DNA from: Sphingomonas sp. 7/4-4
Lineage (GTDB): Bacteria > Pseudomonadota > Alphaproteobacteria > Sphingomonadales > Sphingomonadaceae
Length of the DNA stretch: 64,000 bases
NCBI RefSeq assembly: GCF_027941955.1
Contig: NZ_CP115960.1
Span: forward strand, 3,240,501-3,304,500
Reading direction: 5' to 3'
The notes below the pieces were generated by a model. The model was not told the DNA's origin and searched no databases. It saw only the letters and a program-made list of their open reading frames with translations. A program made the position numbers and the translations under genes. The stretch's first letter is position 1. Each line of letters starts with the position of its first letter. Shown piece by piece: positions 46,031-56,944 of this stretch.

Positions 46031-46510
46031 ATGCCCTTCCCCGTTCGCCTGGCCGGTTGCGCCGCGCTCCTCGTCGCCATGGGCGGCACTGCCTGCGCGC
46101 CGATCAAGTCGCACCAGGGCTATGTCATCGACAAGGAGCTCGTCGATTCGGTCCAGCCCGGTGTCGATACCCGCGAATCGGTGATGCAGACGCTCGGCCG
46201 CCCGACGCTGACCAGCCAGTTCAACCAGGGCGAATGGTATTATGTGTCCCGCGACAGCCGGAACTTCGGCTATAGCGATCCCAAAGTGCGCGACCAGACC
46301 ACGATCCGCGTGCGCTTCGATGCGAACGGCAACGTCGCCTCGGTCGAGAAGATGGGCAAGGAGCTGATCGCCTCGGTCGACCCCTATGGCAAGAAGACCC
46401 CGACCCTGGGCCGCAAGCGCAGCTTCTTCAGCGATCTGTTCGGCAATATCGGCACGGTCGGCGCTCCGGGCACCGGCGGCGGTGGCCCTCCGGGCGGTTC
46501 GGGCCAGTAG
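46031..46510 (+). CDS. bamE: Outer membrane protein assembly factor BamE
   Basis: 159 residues; lipoprotein-like signal ending GGTACAP. The BamE core is HQGYVIDKELVDSVQPGVDTRESVMQTLGRPTLTSQFNQGEWYYVSRD, followed by VRDQTTIRVRFDANGNV and a Gly/Pro-rich tail. It is a lipoprotein of the Bam complex that inserts outer-membrane barrels. GGAG lies 7 bases before the ATG. Its location next to the CBP3/DUF177 pair is conserved in alphaproteobacteria. Confidence 0.92.
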   Translation: MPFPVRLAGCAALLVAMGGTACAPIKSHQGYVIDKELVDSVQPGVDTRESVMQTLGRPTLTSQFNQGEWYYVSRDSRNFGYSDPKVRDQTTIRVRFDANGNVASVEKMGKELIASVDPYGKKTPTLGRKRSFFSDLFGNIGTVGAPGTGGGGPPGGSGQ

Positions 46511-46616
46511 CCAAGGTTGCTGATTGCTGACCGCCGCATTCCCGCGCGGTTCAGCCGGACTCCTCCAGATTGCAGCGGTGCCGGAAGAACCGGCCTGTGA
46601 GCTTGGAGGAATCCAC

Positions 46617-47138
46617 ATGAAGAAGATCATCACCGCAGCCCTGCTTGCCGCCGTGGCGATGCCGGCGGTGGCTGTGCCCACCGCCGCCAGCGCGCAATCG
46701 AATCGCGAGCTGCGCCGCGACCGCCAGGACATCCGCGAGGAACAGCGCGAGCTGCGCGACGCGCGGCGCCGGGGCGATCGCAGCGACATTCGCGACGAGC
46801 GCCGCGACGTCCGCGAGGCACGCCAGGAATATCGCGAGGATCGGCGCGACCGCGATCGCCGCTGGGGCGACAATGACTGGCGCGATTATCGCGCGCGCAA
46901 CCGCGGCGTCTATTCCCGCGGCAATTGGCGGGCGCCGTTCGGCTATACCCGCTTCCGCAGCGGCGTGCGGATCGCGCCGAGCTATTGGGGGTCACGCTAT
47001 GTGATCGGTGATCCGTGGCGCTATCGCCTGCCCCCGGTCGGGCGCTACCAGCGCTGGGTGCGCCATTATAACGACGTGTTGCTCATCGATACGCGCCGCG
47101 GCGTCGTGGTGCGGGTGATCCCGGGCTTCTACTGGTAA
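46617..47138 (+). CDS. RcnB-family periplasmic protein
   Basis: 173 residues with a signal peptide (to AASAQ), a highly charged Arg/Asp/Glu repeat region (ELRRDRQDIREEQRELRDARRRGD...) that would be a long helix, then the RcnB domain: YRLPPVGRYQRWVRHYNDVLLIDTRRGVVVRVIPGFYW. E. coli RcnB affects nickel/cobalt homeostasis; this larger Arg-rich form is common in sphingomonads and its role is unclear. TTGGAGGA lies before the ATG. Confidence 0.85.
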   Translation: MKKIITAALLAAVAMPAVAVPTAASAQSNRELRRDRQDIREEQRELRDARRRGDRSDIRDERRDVREARQEYREDRRDRDRRWGDNDWRDYRARNRGVYSRGNWRAPFGYTRFRSGVRIAPSYWGSRYVIGDPWRYRLPPVGRYQRWVRHYNDVLLIDTRRGVVVRVIPGFYW

Positions 47139-47175
47139 ATGGACCGGACCCGGGCCGCGCGAGCGGTCCGGGGTT

Positions 47176-47204
47176 CGGCCGCGCCGGTTGCGGCGGCGCG
47201 GCCG
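47176..47204. terminator. GC hairpin between rcnB-like gene and pbpC
   Basis: CGGCCGCGCC-GGTTGCGG-CGGCGCGGCCG can form a strong stem in the gap between convergent genes (stops at 47138 and 47292). No T run follows on either strand, so a terminator role is only likely from position. Confidence 0.4.
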
Positions 47205-47291
47205 GTGCCCTTGAGCACGGTCCGAAAGGGAAGGACCGCGCGATTGAACGCGCGGAAAAGCATTTCGCTCCCGTAGCGAAATGCGAGATCT

Positions 47292-49517
47292 TCAGCGCAC
47301 CGTGAAGAGGATCTGATCGACCACGCGCCCGCCGAGGTCGACCAGCCGCAACCGGTGCTGCCCGCGCGTCGGCAGCAGCAGCGGGTGCGAGTCGGCAGTA
47401 CCCAGATCCTCGCGGTCGAGCAGCAGGCGATGGCCGGCAACCTGGCCTGCCACCGAGATCGCCAGCCGCTGGCGATCGATCGGAATATCGGGATCGAGCG
47501 CATAGACGCTGCCCGCCACCGGATTGACGATCCGCGGCCGCCGCGCCGTCTCGGGCGCCGCCGCGACCTGGTCGAGCGCAGTGCCCTTCACGAAAAATTC
47601 GCGGCGCGGCTGCTCAATGCCCTCGGCAAAGCGGATTTGCCGCGTCTCGACGCCGGCCGGCGGGGGTGGCGGCCTGGAGGGTGTCGCGGCGTGCAATGCC
47701 GTCATGACGTCGCGCCACACCGGCGCCGCGCCGCTCGTTCCCGAGACGGCGCGCATCGGATCGCCTTCGAGATTGCCGACCCACACGCCGACGGTGAACC
47801 GGTCGCTGAAGCCGATGCACCAATTGTCGCGCATCGCCTTCGACGTGCCGGTCTTGGCCGCGGCCCAGAAGGGCAGGCGCAGCGCCGAATCGACGCCGAA
47901 GGTGCCGGCGCGGGCGTTCGGATCGGCGAGGATGTCGGCGACGATCCACGCCGCCTGCGGCGAAACGATCGGCCGGAGCGGCACGCTTGGAGAAGTCTTG
48001 GTCAACCGCAGCGGCGACCAGCGCCCGCCGAGCGCGAGGCTGCGATAGGCGGCGACCTGTTCGAGCAGGGTCACTTCGGCCGAGCCGAGCGCCAGCGAAT
48101 AGCCATAATATTGGCCGTCCTCGACGAGCCCGCGATAGCCGGTGTCCCACAGCCGGTCGCGAAACGCATCCACCCCGGTCAGCAACAGCGTGCGCACCGC
48201 GGGGACGTTGAGCGATCCCGCCAACGCGATGCGTGCGGAGACCGGCCCCTTGAATGCCCGATCGTAATTCTGGGGAACGTAGAGCCCCGAGGCAGTGTCG
48301 AGCTGGACCGGCGAGATCGTCGAGGATCGAGGCTGCGGTGAGATAGCCTTTCTCGATCGCCTGCGCATAGAGGAACGGCTTCAGCGTCGATCCGGCCTGG
48401 CGATATGCCGAGGCGCCGTCGACCGCGGACGCAGTCGATTCGCCGCCGATCCCGCCGACATAAGCGAGCACGTCGCCGCTGGCATTGTCGACCACCACCA
48501 CTGCGCCGTCCCGGGCGCGGGTGCCGCCCAGTCCCTGCAGCTGGCGGCGCAACGCCGCGATCGCGACCGACTGGATGCGCGCGTCGAGCGTGGTGGTCAC
48601 GCGCGCGCCAGGCTTGTCGAGCAATCGCGCGGCGAGGTGCGGCGCGAGCCCCGGATCGAGCGCGAGGCTGCGTGCCGGCCCTAGCATTGATGCTGCGGCG
48701 CCGGCGAAGCGGCTGCAATCCTTGTCGCGGCTGAGTGCACAGGCGCGCCGCGCGACTTCGGTCGATCCTGCCCCCGGATTGGGAAGCAGGGCCGCGAGCA
48801 GCAATGCATCGTCGCGAGTGAGTGTCGCGGGCGTCTTGCCGAACAGCCCCAAAGCCGCGGCGCCGATCTCTGTGCCTCGCCGCGAAAGCCGGCGAGGTTT
48901 AAATACGCCTCGAGGATCTGGTCCTTGGTCCAGCCCCTCTCGAGCGCGGCGCCCGCGCGCATCTGGCGCACCTTGTCCCAAATACTGCGATGGCCCGGTG
49001 TCGCGAGATCGGGGGCGAGATAGGCAGCGACCTGCATCGACAGCGTCGAGGCGCCGCGCGCGCGCTTGCCCTCGACCCGGTCGCGCAGCGCGCCGCCGAG
49101 CGCCCACCAGTCGATTCCATTGTGATCGCGGAAGCGGCGGTCCTCGGCGGCGACGAGGGTGTCGCGTGCCACCGGTGATATATCGGCGAGGCGGACCCAG
49201 CCGAGCCGGCGCGCTTGGAGGTCGACACGCGTGCTGTCGATCAGCCGGCCGCCCCGATCGTAGAGCCAGGCCTCGGAGGGGTGCCAGTTGGCGGTTACCG
49301 CGGCGTAGCCGGGGAGCGGCGGCGGGCGCGTGACCCAGGAGAGCGATACGAAGCTGCCGGTGAGCAGGACCGCGGCGGTGAACACGATTCGCGAAGGCGT
49401 GAAGATGCCGCGCCAGCCGCGCTCGCGATACGCCGCGCGCTGGCGGCCGCCCCACGCGGCGAGCGCTTCGGGAAAGCGATCGATGCGGTGGATCAGACGC
49501 GAAAGGCGTTGCTTCAC
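47292..49517 (-). CDS. pbpC: Penicillin-binding protein 1C; two frameshifts
   Basis: About 741 residues. Start GTG at 49515-49517; a membrane anchor (RIVFTAAVLLTGSFVSL); glycosyltransferase-51 motifs AAEDRRFRDHNGIDWWALG and RGASTLSMQVA; transpeptidase motifs GSTLKP (Ser-x-x-Lys) and KTGTS; then a C-terminal BiPBP_C domain (RIVNPVAGSVYALDPDIP). The frame changes near 48868-48874 (one base missing, GEAQ-EIGAAALG) and near 48311-48321 (SILDD-SPVQLD, one base too many or two missing). It lies just downstream of the alpha-2-macroglobulin gene, with which PbpC is functionally paired in many bacteria (peptidoglycan repair plus protease trap). Confidence 0.9.
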
Positions 49518-49524
49518 TACAATT

Positions 49525-49608
49525 CGTCATCCCGGCGAAAGCCGGGATCCAGTGTTTCTATGCCGTCTCGCTCATAGCTCTGGATCCCGGCTTTCGCCGG
49601 GATGACGG
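49525..49608. repeat. Dispersed palindromic repeat, family A, second copy
   Basis: CGTCATCCCGGCGAAAGCCG at the left and CGGCTTTCGCCGGGATGACG at the right match the copy at 30039-30120 almost base for base in the arms, with an unrelated spacer. It sits between the alpha-2-macroglobulin stop and the pbpC start, which are only about 98 bases apart. Confidence 0.9.
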
Positions 49609-49615
49609 GGAGAGG

Positions 49616-52600
49616 TCACCGCTCCGTCACCACCATCACTGCATTGGGCAGCTGGGCGCGGATCTCCGGCGAGTACATCGCCTCGACGCGCGTCGCCGGC
49701 AGGCTGAACCGGCCCGAGGCGTTGAGCCGCATCACGTACGAGATCGTGAAGCTGCCCCGCGGCACCCAGCCATAATAAGCCCGCCACGATCCCTGTCCGC
49801 GCTCGATCCAGTTGGGCGAGACGCCTTCGGCCGTGCCGGCCTGCGCGTTGAGCATCTCGGATTGGCCGCCGAGGCTGCCGATCACCGTCGCGCCGCTCGG
49901 CACCGGATCGTTGATCACCACCCAGTTGCGCTCGGCCGATGCCTCGACGCTGATCGTCACCTTGATGACGTCGCCCCGCGTATACCGCCCGGGCACCAGC
50001 CCTTGCACCACGCTGACCTGCTTGGTCATCTTGTACCCGGCCATCAACGGCTGGGTGAGCGGCACCGCCGCCTTGACCCGGACGAACGCCCATGGCCCCG
50101 CGCCGCCCGCCTGGCGCATCACCAGCGGCGTGGTCGCCGCCGGCAGCGGCAGGCTGAAGCTGCGCTGCGGCTCGAGCAGCGGCCAGGGCCGGCTGATGCT
50201 CGCGCTGCCCAGGCTGGCGGTGGTTACCCCCGCGATCGCCTCCGCCGGATAGGCCGCCATGAATTTCCGGACGGCGATCGTGCCCCAGGCATTGCCGGTG
50301 GTGGTGCCCCAATGGCCGCGCTGCTGGCGCATCGCCACACCGACCATCATCTTCGGCGTCTCCGCCTGCCAGCCGGGGCGGCCCAAAGTCACCATCACGG
50401 CCTTGATCGCCGCTTCGTCGTCCGACGACATCAGCCACCAAGGCATGTTGCCCTTGTCGCTGAGGTCGATCCGGGTGCCTTCATAGACCAGCCGCTGGCG
50501 CAGCACCTGCTCGGCATCGGCGCGAAGCTGCGTGCCGTTGGCGAGACCGGGCACCTTGGCCAGAGCAGCGAGATAGTCGGCGAGCGACGAAGTCGGCATT
50601 TCCGCCGGCGCGATGCCGAGCTGGCCGAGCATCGCGCTGGTCGCCGCGCCCTGCCGGGCGAGCGCCGAGAAGGCGGCGATCCGCTGAAGCCGGACATCGC
50701 CATAATCCTCGCGGCGCAGGCGGCCGTCGAGCACTGCCTTCATCGCGTCGATCGCCTTGGCCCGCGGCCCATCGGGCAGCGGCAGACCCGCTTCGGCGGT
50801 GATCGACAGGATATAGGCGGTCAGCGCTTCAGATCCCGCCCATTCGCCGGGGAAGTAGCGCAGCAGCCCGTCGCTGTCCTGATAGGCGGGCAGCTCGCCG
50901 GCGATGCCGTTCCACATCCCCGTATCGCCAAGCGCGATCGCGCGCGACGTGCGCTGCTCGAGGCAGCCATAAGGATATGTCCCCATGTAATCACGCACGC
51001 CCTGGAGCGGCGGGGCGAGCGTATCGGCAAGGCTGATGTCGACCATCCCGAAACCGGGCAGCGCGCCCGCGGGCGGGGCGATCGAGAAGCTGGTGCCTTC
51101 GCCGACCCGGGCGAGCGTCGCCGCCCAGACTTCGACGGGCACCGCCGGGATCACGTCCTGCGCGACTGTCACCTTGTCGACTGCCTTGCCGTCGGCGGAC
51201 TTGGCCGAGACGGTCCAGCTGAGCTTGCCCGCGGCGTTGGGCGCCGTGAGGTTCCAGCTGACCGGCGCGGCGCCGCCCGCCGGGATATCAACGGTCAGCG
51301 GCTTGCCGGTGGCGACCGCCGGGCTGAGCACGACATTCGCCGTCACGCGCATCGGCTTGTCCGATCCGTTGCGCAGCGTGAACATCGCCCCGAACGTGTC
51401 GCCGGAACGCACCACCTGCGGCACGCCCGGATAGATGCTGAGATCCTGATGGGTGCGGACGCTTGCCTCGCCGGTGCCGAAGAGTTGCGCGCCGTTGGTG
51501 GCGATCGCGACCAGCTTGAACGAGGTGAGCGCGTCGGACAGCGGCACCTGCACGCGGGCGCGGCCATTGCCGTCGAGCGGCACCTTGCCCTTCCACAGCA
51601 GAACCGGCTGGAAATTCTCGCGGTTGAGCCCGGAGAGATCGCCGCCGCCACCGCCGCCGGCCTCGACGGCTTTCTTGCCGTAATGCCTCTTGCCGACGAC
51701 CTGCGTCTGCGCGGTGGAGGTGAGCACCGAGATCGGCCGATCGCCCATCATCGCCGTGAGCACGTCCCAGCTCTCATTGGGCGCGAGTTGGAGCAGGGCC
51801 TCGTCGACCGCGGCGAAGGCGACATCGGCCTCGCGCGCCGGCGAGCCGTCGGGATTCTTCACCTGCACGTCGACATTGGCAATGTCGCGCGCGGCGTAGG
51901 TCGCCTTTTCGGCCTTGACCGCGACGCCGAGGCGATGGCCTTCCCAGCCGACCTTCACCTTGGCGATGCCGAGGCGATAGGCAGGCTTGGCGAGGTCGAC
52001 CGTGGCGGTCGGCTTGCCGCCATCCTGCGAGAAGGGCAGCCCCCAGTCGCGTGCGAGGCTCGATCGCCAATTGGCGAAACCCGAGACGCGGCCGCGGACG
52101 GCCATCACCGAGACATAGACGTCGGGCGCATAAGCGGCCGGCATCGGCACTTCGATCACCGGATCCTTGCCGCTCAAGCCGACGACGAAGCTCGAGAGCA
52201 CGCCTTCGCGCTCGACCGTAACCAGCGCGGTGGCTTCGCGGAACGGCATGCGGACCTGGAATTTGGCGGTTTCGCCGGCCTTGTATTCGAGCTGCTCGGG
52301 GATGACGTCCATGCGGTCGCCATTGTCGCCGCCGAACCACCAATCGTCGTCGCCGACCAGCCAGGTCGAACGCGTCGCGCGTGCGACATTGCCGTTGGCA
52401 TCCTTGGTGGTCGCCACGGCATAGACTTCGCCCGACACGCCCGGATCGAGCTGGCACGTCGCCAGCCCCTGCGCATCGGTGGTCGCCGAGCAGGTGGCGC
52501 CCAGCTTCGTCGTCTTCATCTGGTTGTCATAGGCGTAGAAGCCGCCGATCAGCCGGCGCCGCGCGGTCAGGATCTCGCGGCTGTAGAGCTCGACCGATAT

Positions 52601-55370
52601 AGACTGGTTGGCGAGCGGCTTGCCCGAAGTGTCGAGCGCGACGAAGCGCAGCCGCAGATCGTCCTGCTTCATCAGCCAGCCGTCGGTCTTGATGCCGAGC
52701 TGGACCGCGGAGGTGTAGATCGGGATGCGGCGCGAGGCGGTCAGGATCTCGCCATTGGCGTCCTGATAATCCATCTCGATCTGCATGTTGGTCGGCTGGT
52801 CGAGGCTTTGGGGAACCTCGATCGAAGTGCGTGCGGTGCCGTCGCCGCCGAGCGTGACGGGCAAGGTCTGGGTGGGCGGCAGCGGTGTCGATTCCTCGTC
52901 GGTCTCGCTGTCGCCGTTCAATGGTTTGACGCCCTCGGTCAGCGCGCGGCCGCCGAAGCTGTAGCTGTCATAGCCGTCGGGCGCGGTCACGCCTTCGAAC
53001 CAGCCGACGCGCAATTCGACGGGCAGATTGCCCGCGCCGCCACCCGAGAGATAGCCGACGAAAAGGTCGAGCGGCAGCGTCGAGGGGCGCACCGCCGCCT
53101 CCTTGGGTCCCGTGACCGACGCCTTCATCGTCGGCAGCTTGTATTCGTCGATCTTAAACGACTGGCCGGTATAGGCGATCTTCTCGTTCTCGCCCTCGGT
53201 CGTCACGACCTGGATGTCGTAATCGCCCATCTTGGCGCCCTGCGGCGCAGTCCATTCGGTCTCGCCGATGCCGTTGGCATCGATCGTCAGCGGCAGGTCG
53301 TATTTGGTGTCCGATCCGCGATGCGAGAGGCGCAACGTGCCTGTGAACGCCGGTGAAGTGCCGAAGCCGGTCGCGATCGGCTGGCGGACGATATGCTTCA
53401 TGTGGATCGTCTCGCCCTGGCGGACGAGTGCGCGATCGAACACGGTGTGGAAGATCTGATCCTGCGTCTGCCAGCCATAAGGCAGATCGAAGTCGTAGGG
53501 GCGGATGCCGTCGCCCCATTGCGTGAGCGTGAAGCTGAAATCATCGGCCTTGCGTGCCGACACCATCAGCGGCGAGGCAGTGCCGCCTTCGCAGCTCGAA
53601 TAGGTTTCGGGCTCGGGCAGCCCGGCGGGGACGCCGAGCCGGCCCGAGGCATCGGTGGTGCCCTTTGCGAGGATCTGGCCGGTGCAGCTGTCGGTGATGC
53701 GGACTTCGGCGCTGCCGACGCCCTTGCCGCTGTCGAGCGCAGTGACCCAGACCAGCGACTGGTCGCGGCCCCATTTGAAGTGCACGCTCATATTGGTGAC
53801 GAGCGCGCCTGCCGCGACATAGCGCGGGCTGTCGCGGCCGAGCAGGGCACTGCCGAGCCGCGGGCTGGCGAGCTCGACGACATAGAATCCGGGCTTGGTC
53901 AGCGGGATGCCGACGACTTCGAACTCCTTGCCCTTGCCGGGCAACGAGACCTGGAACGGCTTGCCCGTGGCGGGCGTGAGCAACGGCTCGCTGCCGGTGA
54001 GATTGACCCGGATCGTCTCGTCGCCGTGCTGCGTCGTCGAGCTCTTGGTTTCCGCGGCGTCGTCGATCGCCCGCAACCACTTGGCGATCTCCCCGTCGCC
54101 CCCTCGACCCTGAGGCTCTGTCCGCCGACCGCCATCTGCTTGCCGACGAGCTGCGGCTCGACATTGCGCACTGTGACCGGGAGGACGCCGCCCTCGGCCG
54201 CTTCGAGGATGCCGAAGTCCGCGGCGAACTTCACCAGCGGCGGCGCTTCGTCGAAGCGCACATCGAGCGGGAAGCGTTCGGCGTTGGAGAGCTTGCGCCC
54301 GCTTTCGTCTGCGACATTGGCGGGGAGTGTCAACTTGGCGGTGACCGCGGCCGGCAGTGGCGCCTTGAACTTTACGTCCGCGATCACTGCCTTGCGCTTC
54401 TCTTCGTCGGAGAAGATCGGCGTCAGCGCCTTGCCGTCGGGCAAAGTGATGCGGATCGCCTCGGCCTGCGCACGCGGGATCGGCGCCGAGAAGCGCACCC
54501 ATGCGTCCTGCACCGGGCTGCATCCGGCTTGCGCGTTGACCCGCGAGCATTCGAAGCGCGCCGCGAACGGTTTCCGGACCGTGAAATCGAAGCGCTGGTC
54601 GGTGCCCGCGATGCGGCCGCCGCTGGCGATATCCTTGCCCCAGACGAGCGCGACGTCGCGGCCGGGGGAAGGGGCCGGCGGCATTTGAGCGCGACCACGC
54701 TGGCAGTGGCTTTCACCCGATCGGCTTCCGCGGCGGGAAGCGCCTTGGGCAAGCCCGCTTCCTCGAGGAAGCTCTGTACCGACCATTGATCGGTGCCCAG
54801 CCCCGCGAGCAGCTTGCCCGGCACGTCGGCGGGCAGCACATCGACGGGAATCCGCTCACCGATCCCGTCGACCGCGCAATAGGCATTGGCGCCGACCGAG
54901 GCGCGATCGGGCGCGATATTGGCGGCGACGAGGAAGGTCTGATCCTCCTCGATCTCGCCGCCGTAACGGCTCGGCAGCACTGCGCGCGCGATCGGGCCGC
55001 CGCTGTCGACGGTGAATTTGCTCTGGCCGGTCAGTGCGTAACCCGCGAGGCTCTTCAGCTTGTCCTTCAAGGTGAAGGTGCAGGTCACGCCGCCGGGGAG
55101 CGGGCTGGCGAATTCATGGACATAGGTCTGCTGGTCGACCCAGCGCCCTTCGCCGCCGACCGGGCATTCGACCGTGAACGGCCCCGCCGCGCGCGGATCG
55201 CCGAGAGGGACCATCGCCTGATTGAAGCGCGCAGTGAACCGCTCGATCGCGCCGTCGCCGACGCCGGGCGTGGCCATTTCGACCTGCGGGCTGTTGTCGC
55301 CCATCGCGAGCGTGGCGCCCAGCGGCGCAGCGATCAGCGCCAGGATACCGAGCCGGGCAACAAGCTTCAT
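49616..55370 (-). CDS. Bacterial alpha-2-macroglobulin (YfhM/MagD-like); two frameshifts
   Basis: About 1918 residues after repair. It has an N-terminal signal (KLVARLGILALIAAPLGATLA), several macroglobulin beta domains (PYDFDLPYGWQTQDQIFHTVFDRALVRQGETIHMKHI is the MG-type entry; PEQLEYKAGETAKFQVRMPF another), then the thioester motif CLEQ (50954-50965) in TYPYGCLEQRTSRAIAL, the alpha-helical complement-like domain and a C-terminal receptor-like barrel ending MVVTER. The frame breaks at GGGGG 54664-54668 and CCCCC 54099-54103; one base added at each gives RPLPP-GRDVALVWG and VEGG-DGEIAKW. The thioester would trap attacking proteases in the periplasm. No lipobox cysteine was seen, unlike E. 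coli YfhM. Confidence 0.92.
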
Positions 55371-55514
55371 GGCACAAATCCCCCAAAGGCCGACGCACCC
55401 TAGCCGGGCAGGGGAAACAGGCCAACGGTGAAATGACCGCCTCCGAAACGGACGGAAATCTGGAGAGTCCCGGCCAAGTCAACTTGATCATTTAATAAAC
55501 AATGCGGAAGATGA
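55371..55514. promoter_or_regulatory. Divergent promoter region between alpha-2-macroglobulin and glycosyltransferase genes
   Basis: 144 bases; an AT-rich stretch (TTGATCATTTAATAAACAATG near 55480-55500) is the only AT-rich point and may contain the promoter of the glycosyltransferase. No operator was recognised. Confidence 0.35.
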
Positions 55515-56944
55515 GTGCATCCGAATCGGAGATTTCGCGGTGTTGGGACGGTCGTGCTGATCACCGCGATAGATGCGATTGCGCGTGAGGCGACATTGTT
55601 CGCCGCGATCTGGTTCCTCGTCGGCGGCCTGGATGATCTGCTGGTCGATCTGATCTATGCGGCGAGACGCGTTCGATTGCGGCTGCGCAGTCTGCCGCAG
55701 CGCCCTCTCTTTGTCCGGACTCTGCAGGGTCGATTCCGCCGGGGCGGATCGTGGTGTTCGTGGCAGCGTGGGATGAGTCGCAAGTGATCGGCAGGATGCT
55801 GCGCACCGCGCTGCGCCGGTTCGATCATGCCGATTATGCGATCTATGTCGGGACCTATCCCAACGATCCGGCGACGATCGCCGCGGTCGCGGACGTTGCG
55901 GAGAGGGATGCTCGCATACGCCTGGTGATCGGCGGCGCGCCGGGCCCGACCACCAAGGCCGATTGCCTCAATGCATTATGGCGTGCGTTGCTCCGCGACG
56001 AGCTGGCGGAAGGTTCACCGGTGCTGGGGATCGTCCTCCACGATGCCGAGGACATCGTTCATCCGCTCGAACTCAAGGTCTTCGCGCATCGGCTCCAGCA
56101 TTGCTCGGCGGTGCAACTGCCGGTGCTGCCTTTGCCGCATCCGCGATCGCGCTTCGTCGCCGGCCATTATTGCGACGAGTTTGCGGAGGCGCATGCGAAA
56201 ACGCTCGTCGTGCGCCAGGCGCTGGGCGCGGGGCTGCCGCTGGCGGGAGTCGGCTGCGCGATCCGGCGCGACATGCTCGGCGCGATTGCCGACGCGCGCG
56301 GCGGTGCGCCGTTCGATGCGACCAGCCTTACCGAGGATTACGAACTCGGGCTGACGATCCATGCGATGGGCGGAAAGACGGTGCTGGCGCGCGTGCCCGA
56401 GCGCATCGGTGGACCGCCGGTCGCCGTGCGCGCCTATTTCCCCGATACGCTCAGGGCGGCGGTCCGGCAGAAGGCACGCTGGCTGACGGGTATCGCGCTC
56501 GCCGGATGGGACCGCACCGGATGGCACGCGTCGGCGCATCTCGGCGACAATTGGATGCGGATGCGCGATCGGCGCGCGACGCTGGCACTGCCGGTGCTCG
56601 CGATCGCTTATTGCACGCTGCTGCTGTGGAGCGTGTCGACGCTCGTCCATCTCGTCGCCGGATCGACGGCACCGGTGCTCGATCCGTCGGTCCAGGCGCT
56701 GCTCTGGGCGAATTTCGCGCTCGTCGGCTGGCGTCTGCTGGTGCGCGCCGCGTTCGTGCACCGCGCTTATGGCTGGCGCGAGGCATTGTGGTCGGCGCCG
56801 CGGGTGCTGGTCGGCAATTACATCGCATTGTTCGCCGCGCGCCGGGCGATCGGGCTCTATACGCGGATGCTGTTCGGCGCCGCGCCGCGCTGGGACAAGA
56901 CCGACCACCAGTTTCCCGATCTCCCCGAACAGGCGGCCGGATGA
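55515..56944 (+). CDS. NfrB-like membrane glycosyltransferase; one frameshift
   Basis: About 470 residues. The head (AIDAIAREATLFAAIWFLVGGLDDLLVDLIY) is a membrane helix typical of NfrB-type proteins. The glycosyltransferase-2 core has VVFVAAWDESQVIGRML, LHDAEDIVHPLEL (DxD-like), TEDYELG and RQKARW, followed by two or more membrane helices. One base is missing near 55738-55745; adding it joins GRFR-PGRIVVFVAAW. The start is uncertain: GTG at 55515 or GTG at 55554. NfrB is the E. coli inner-membrane glycosyltransferase for a secreted glycan used by phage N4. The next gene overlaps (ATGA) and encodes a probable barrel. Confidence 0.82.

Noticed and set aside
49862..53356. Open frame of 1164 codons on the plus strand
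   Set aside because: It is antisense to the alpha-2-macroglobulin, has no motif or ribosome site, and the minus strand has a clear thioester protein.
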